Assembly (NCBI GenBank): GCA_002773575.1
Contig: PFAT01000021.1
Location: 1 to 50,738 of the forward strand
Direction of reading: 5' to 3'
Length of the DNA stretch: 50,738 nucleotides
DNA from: Candidatus Falkowbacteria bacterium CG10_big_fil_rev_8_21_14_0_10_44_15
GTDB lineage: Bacteria; Patescibacteriota; Patescibacteriia; Patescibacteriales; XYC2-FULL-47-12
The notes beneath the pieces were generated by a model. The model saw only the letters and a list, made by a program, of their open reading frames with translations, did not search any database and was not told the DNA's origin. Every line of letters begins with the position of its first letter. Position 1 is the stretch's first letter. The position numbers and the translations under genes were made by a program. Positions 49,926-50,738 of the stretch are shown here, one piece after another.

Positions 49926-50738
49926 TTAGTTTCTCAACGCCTTTTTATACCACTCAAAAGTTTTTTTTAAGCCATATGCCAACGAAGTTTCTGGCTCCCA
50001 GTCAACCAGCTTTTTTATTTTGGCAATATCCGCCAAACGGCGTTTGACACTGCCGGCCGGAGAGGGCTGGGCGTCCAGCTGTCGCGGCCGCCAGCCGGTG
50101 ACGGCAAACATTTTTTCCGCCAATTCCCGCATCGTGATTTCGTCGGTCGCGCCGATATGCACGGTTTCAATCGGCTGGTTGTCGGTAGCAGACGCTTCCA
50201 TCAGCAACCGTATAGCTTTAACCGCGTCAGTAATGTAACAGAATGTCCGGGTTTCTTCGGTGCCGGGCAGGGGGAACGGGTCTGTACGCTTGATTATTTT
50301 TTCACATAATCCCGGAATAACATGGCCAAAGCCGGCGCGCGGACCGTAAAAATTATGCGGCCTGACAATGACCGCCGGAAAGTCGTAGGCTTTAGCGTAG
50401 TGGATGACAAAGAGCTCCCCGATCAGTTTTGAGCCGGCGTACGACCAGCGCGGATTGTACGTATCGCTAATCACCAACGGAACAGCTTCCGGCGTAGGAA
50501 TGGGCAACTGCTGGAATGACTCCAGCGCGCCGGCGTACGCTTCGTTGGAGGAAGTGAAACAAAGCTTCGGCTTCTTGGGTAGGCTTTTTATCCACTCCAG
50601 CATCAAAATCAAAGAAAGCGTATTGATACGCAGAACCTCGGCTGGCATCTCATAAAAATTTTTCGTGCCGTTTACGGCCGCTAAGTGATAAACATGGTCA
50701 AAGTCGGTAGCCAGGCTGGCATAGAACGCAGGGTCCGT
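49926..50738 (-). CDS. NAD-dependent epimerase/dehydratase, C-terminal 270 residues (runs off the right edge)
   Basis: The frame stays open from a stop at 49926 to the window edge. The first visible residues read DPAFYASLATDFDHVYHLAA and NGTKNFYEMPAEVLRIN, the middle of an extended SDR, so the NAD-binding loop lies beyond the edge. A Met at 50648 is internal, not the start. The catalytic motif is YAGSK (in WSYAGSKLIGE), preceded by TSSNEAYAG, and RPHNFYGPRAGFGH follows. The likely role is a nucleotide-sugar epimerase or dehydratase for the same surface glycan. Confidence 0.8.
   Translation of the reverse strand, partial: TDPAFYASLATDFDHVYHLAAVNGTKNFYEMPAEVLRINTLSLILMLEWIKSLPKKPKLCFTSSNEAYAGALESFQQLPIPTPEAVPLVISDTYNPRWSYAGSKLIGELFVIHYAKAYDFPAVIVRPHNFYGPRAGFGHVIPGLCEKIIKRTDPFPLPGTEETRTFCYITDAVKAIRLLMEASATDNQPIETVHIGATDEITMRELAEKMFAVTGWRPRQLDAQPSPAGSVKRRLADIAKIKKLVDWEPETSLAYGLKKTFEWYKKALRN

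Overview
The window reads as a chromosomal fragment of a Patescibacteria (Candidate Phyla Radiation) bacterium, probably of the Parcubacteria type. The reasons are the pairing of an ECF sigma factor with a DUF5667-like membrane protein, a large secreted Ig-like surface protein with duplicated short N-terminal motifs, O-antigen-ligase proteins with C-terminal TPRs, and many glycosyltransferases on a moderately AT-rich background. TGA is used as a stop codon, so the code is the standard one. The assignment is inference from gene style. No rRNA or tRNA was seen.

Layout. 1-435 is the 5' end of a secreted surface protein on the minus strand. 436-1584 holds a small excisionase-type HTH gene with three operator-like palindromes upstream, a nested REP-like hairpin element, and a near-consensus promoter followed at once by a hairpin and U-tract. 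1585-3299 is the sigma factor and its probable membrane-bound partner. 3300-3782 is a gene-free stretch with two foldable RNA regions, one a roughly 150-nt long hairpin with its own promoter-like sequence. 3783-7544 is a 1253-residue S-layer-like protein that ends at a strong terminator. 7751-12999 holds two paralogous O-antigen ligase/oligosaccharyltransferase-like membrane proteins with TPR tails and a small TPR protein between them. 13066-14232 is a convergent GT4 gene.

14351-46551 is one 32-kb co-directional run of tightly packed, often ATGA-overlapping genes. It makes nucleotide sugars (UGDH-like, UXS-like, GalE-like, Gmd, a second epimerase, two DegT aminotransferases), transfers them (GT4, GT2 and GT-C enzymes), and decorates them (methyltransferases, a YdjC-type deacetylase, an AsnB-like amidotransferase, a GNAT acetyltransferase). 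It closes with a bidirectional terminator. 46630-50738 adds a C-methyltransferase, another GT4, an HD-domain protein and a partial epimerase. Working model: cytoplasmic enzymes build and charge sugars onto polyprenyl phosphate, GT-C enzymes add them outside, and the Wzy_C-type proteins transfer the glycan, possibly to the S-layer-like protein beside them.

The most unusual signal is a set of short degenerate tandem arrays with a period of 7 nt (a few of 8 nt) inside the coding sequences of the 13-30 kb half. They sit in frame at homologous surface loops of paralogous GT4 enzymes and in the interdomain linker of the asparagine-synthase gene. Their units differ from gene to gene, and one array carries a 21-nt GC-rich hairpin (3 x 7 nt). 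They are absent from the equivalent genes after about 30 kb. Because 7 is not a multiple of 3, unit gain or loss would shift the frame, so these are candidate contingency loci or the footprint of an undescribed repeat-generating process. Two gene remnants (15246-15305 and 45338-45433) show that the locus is being remodelled.
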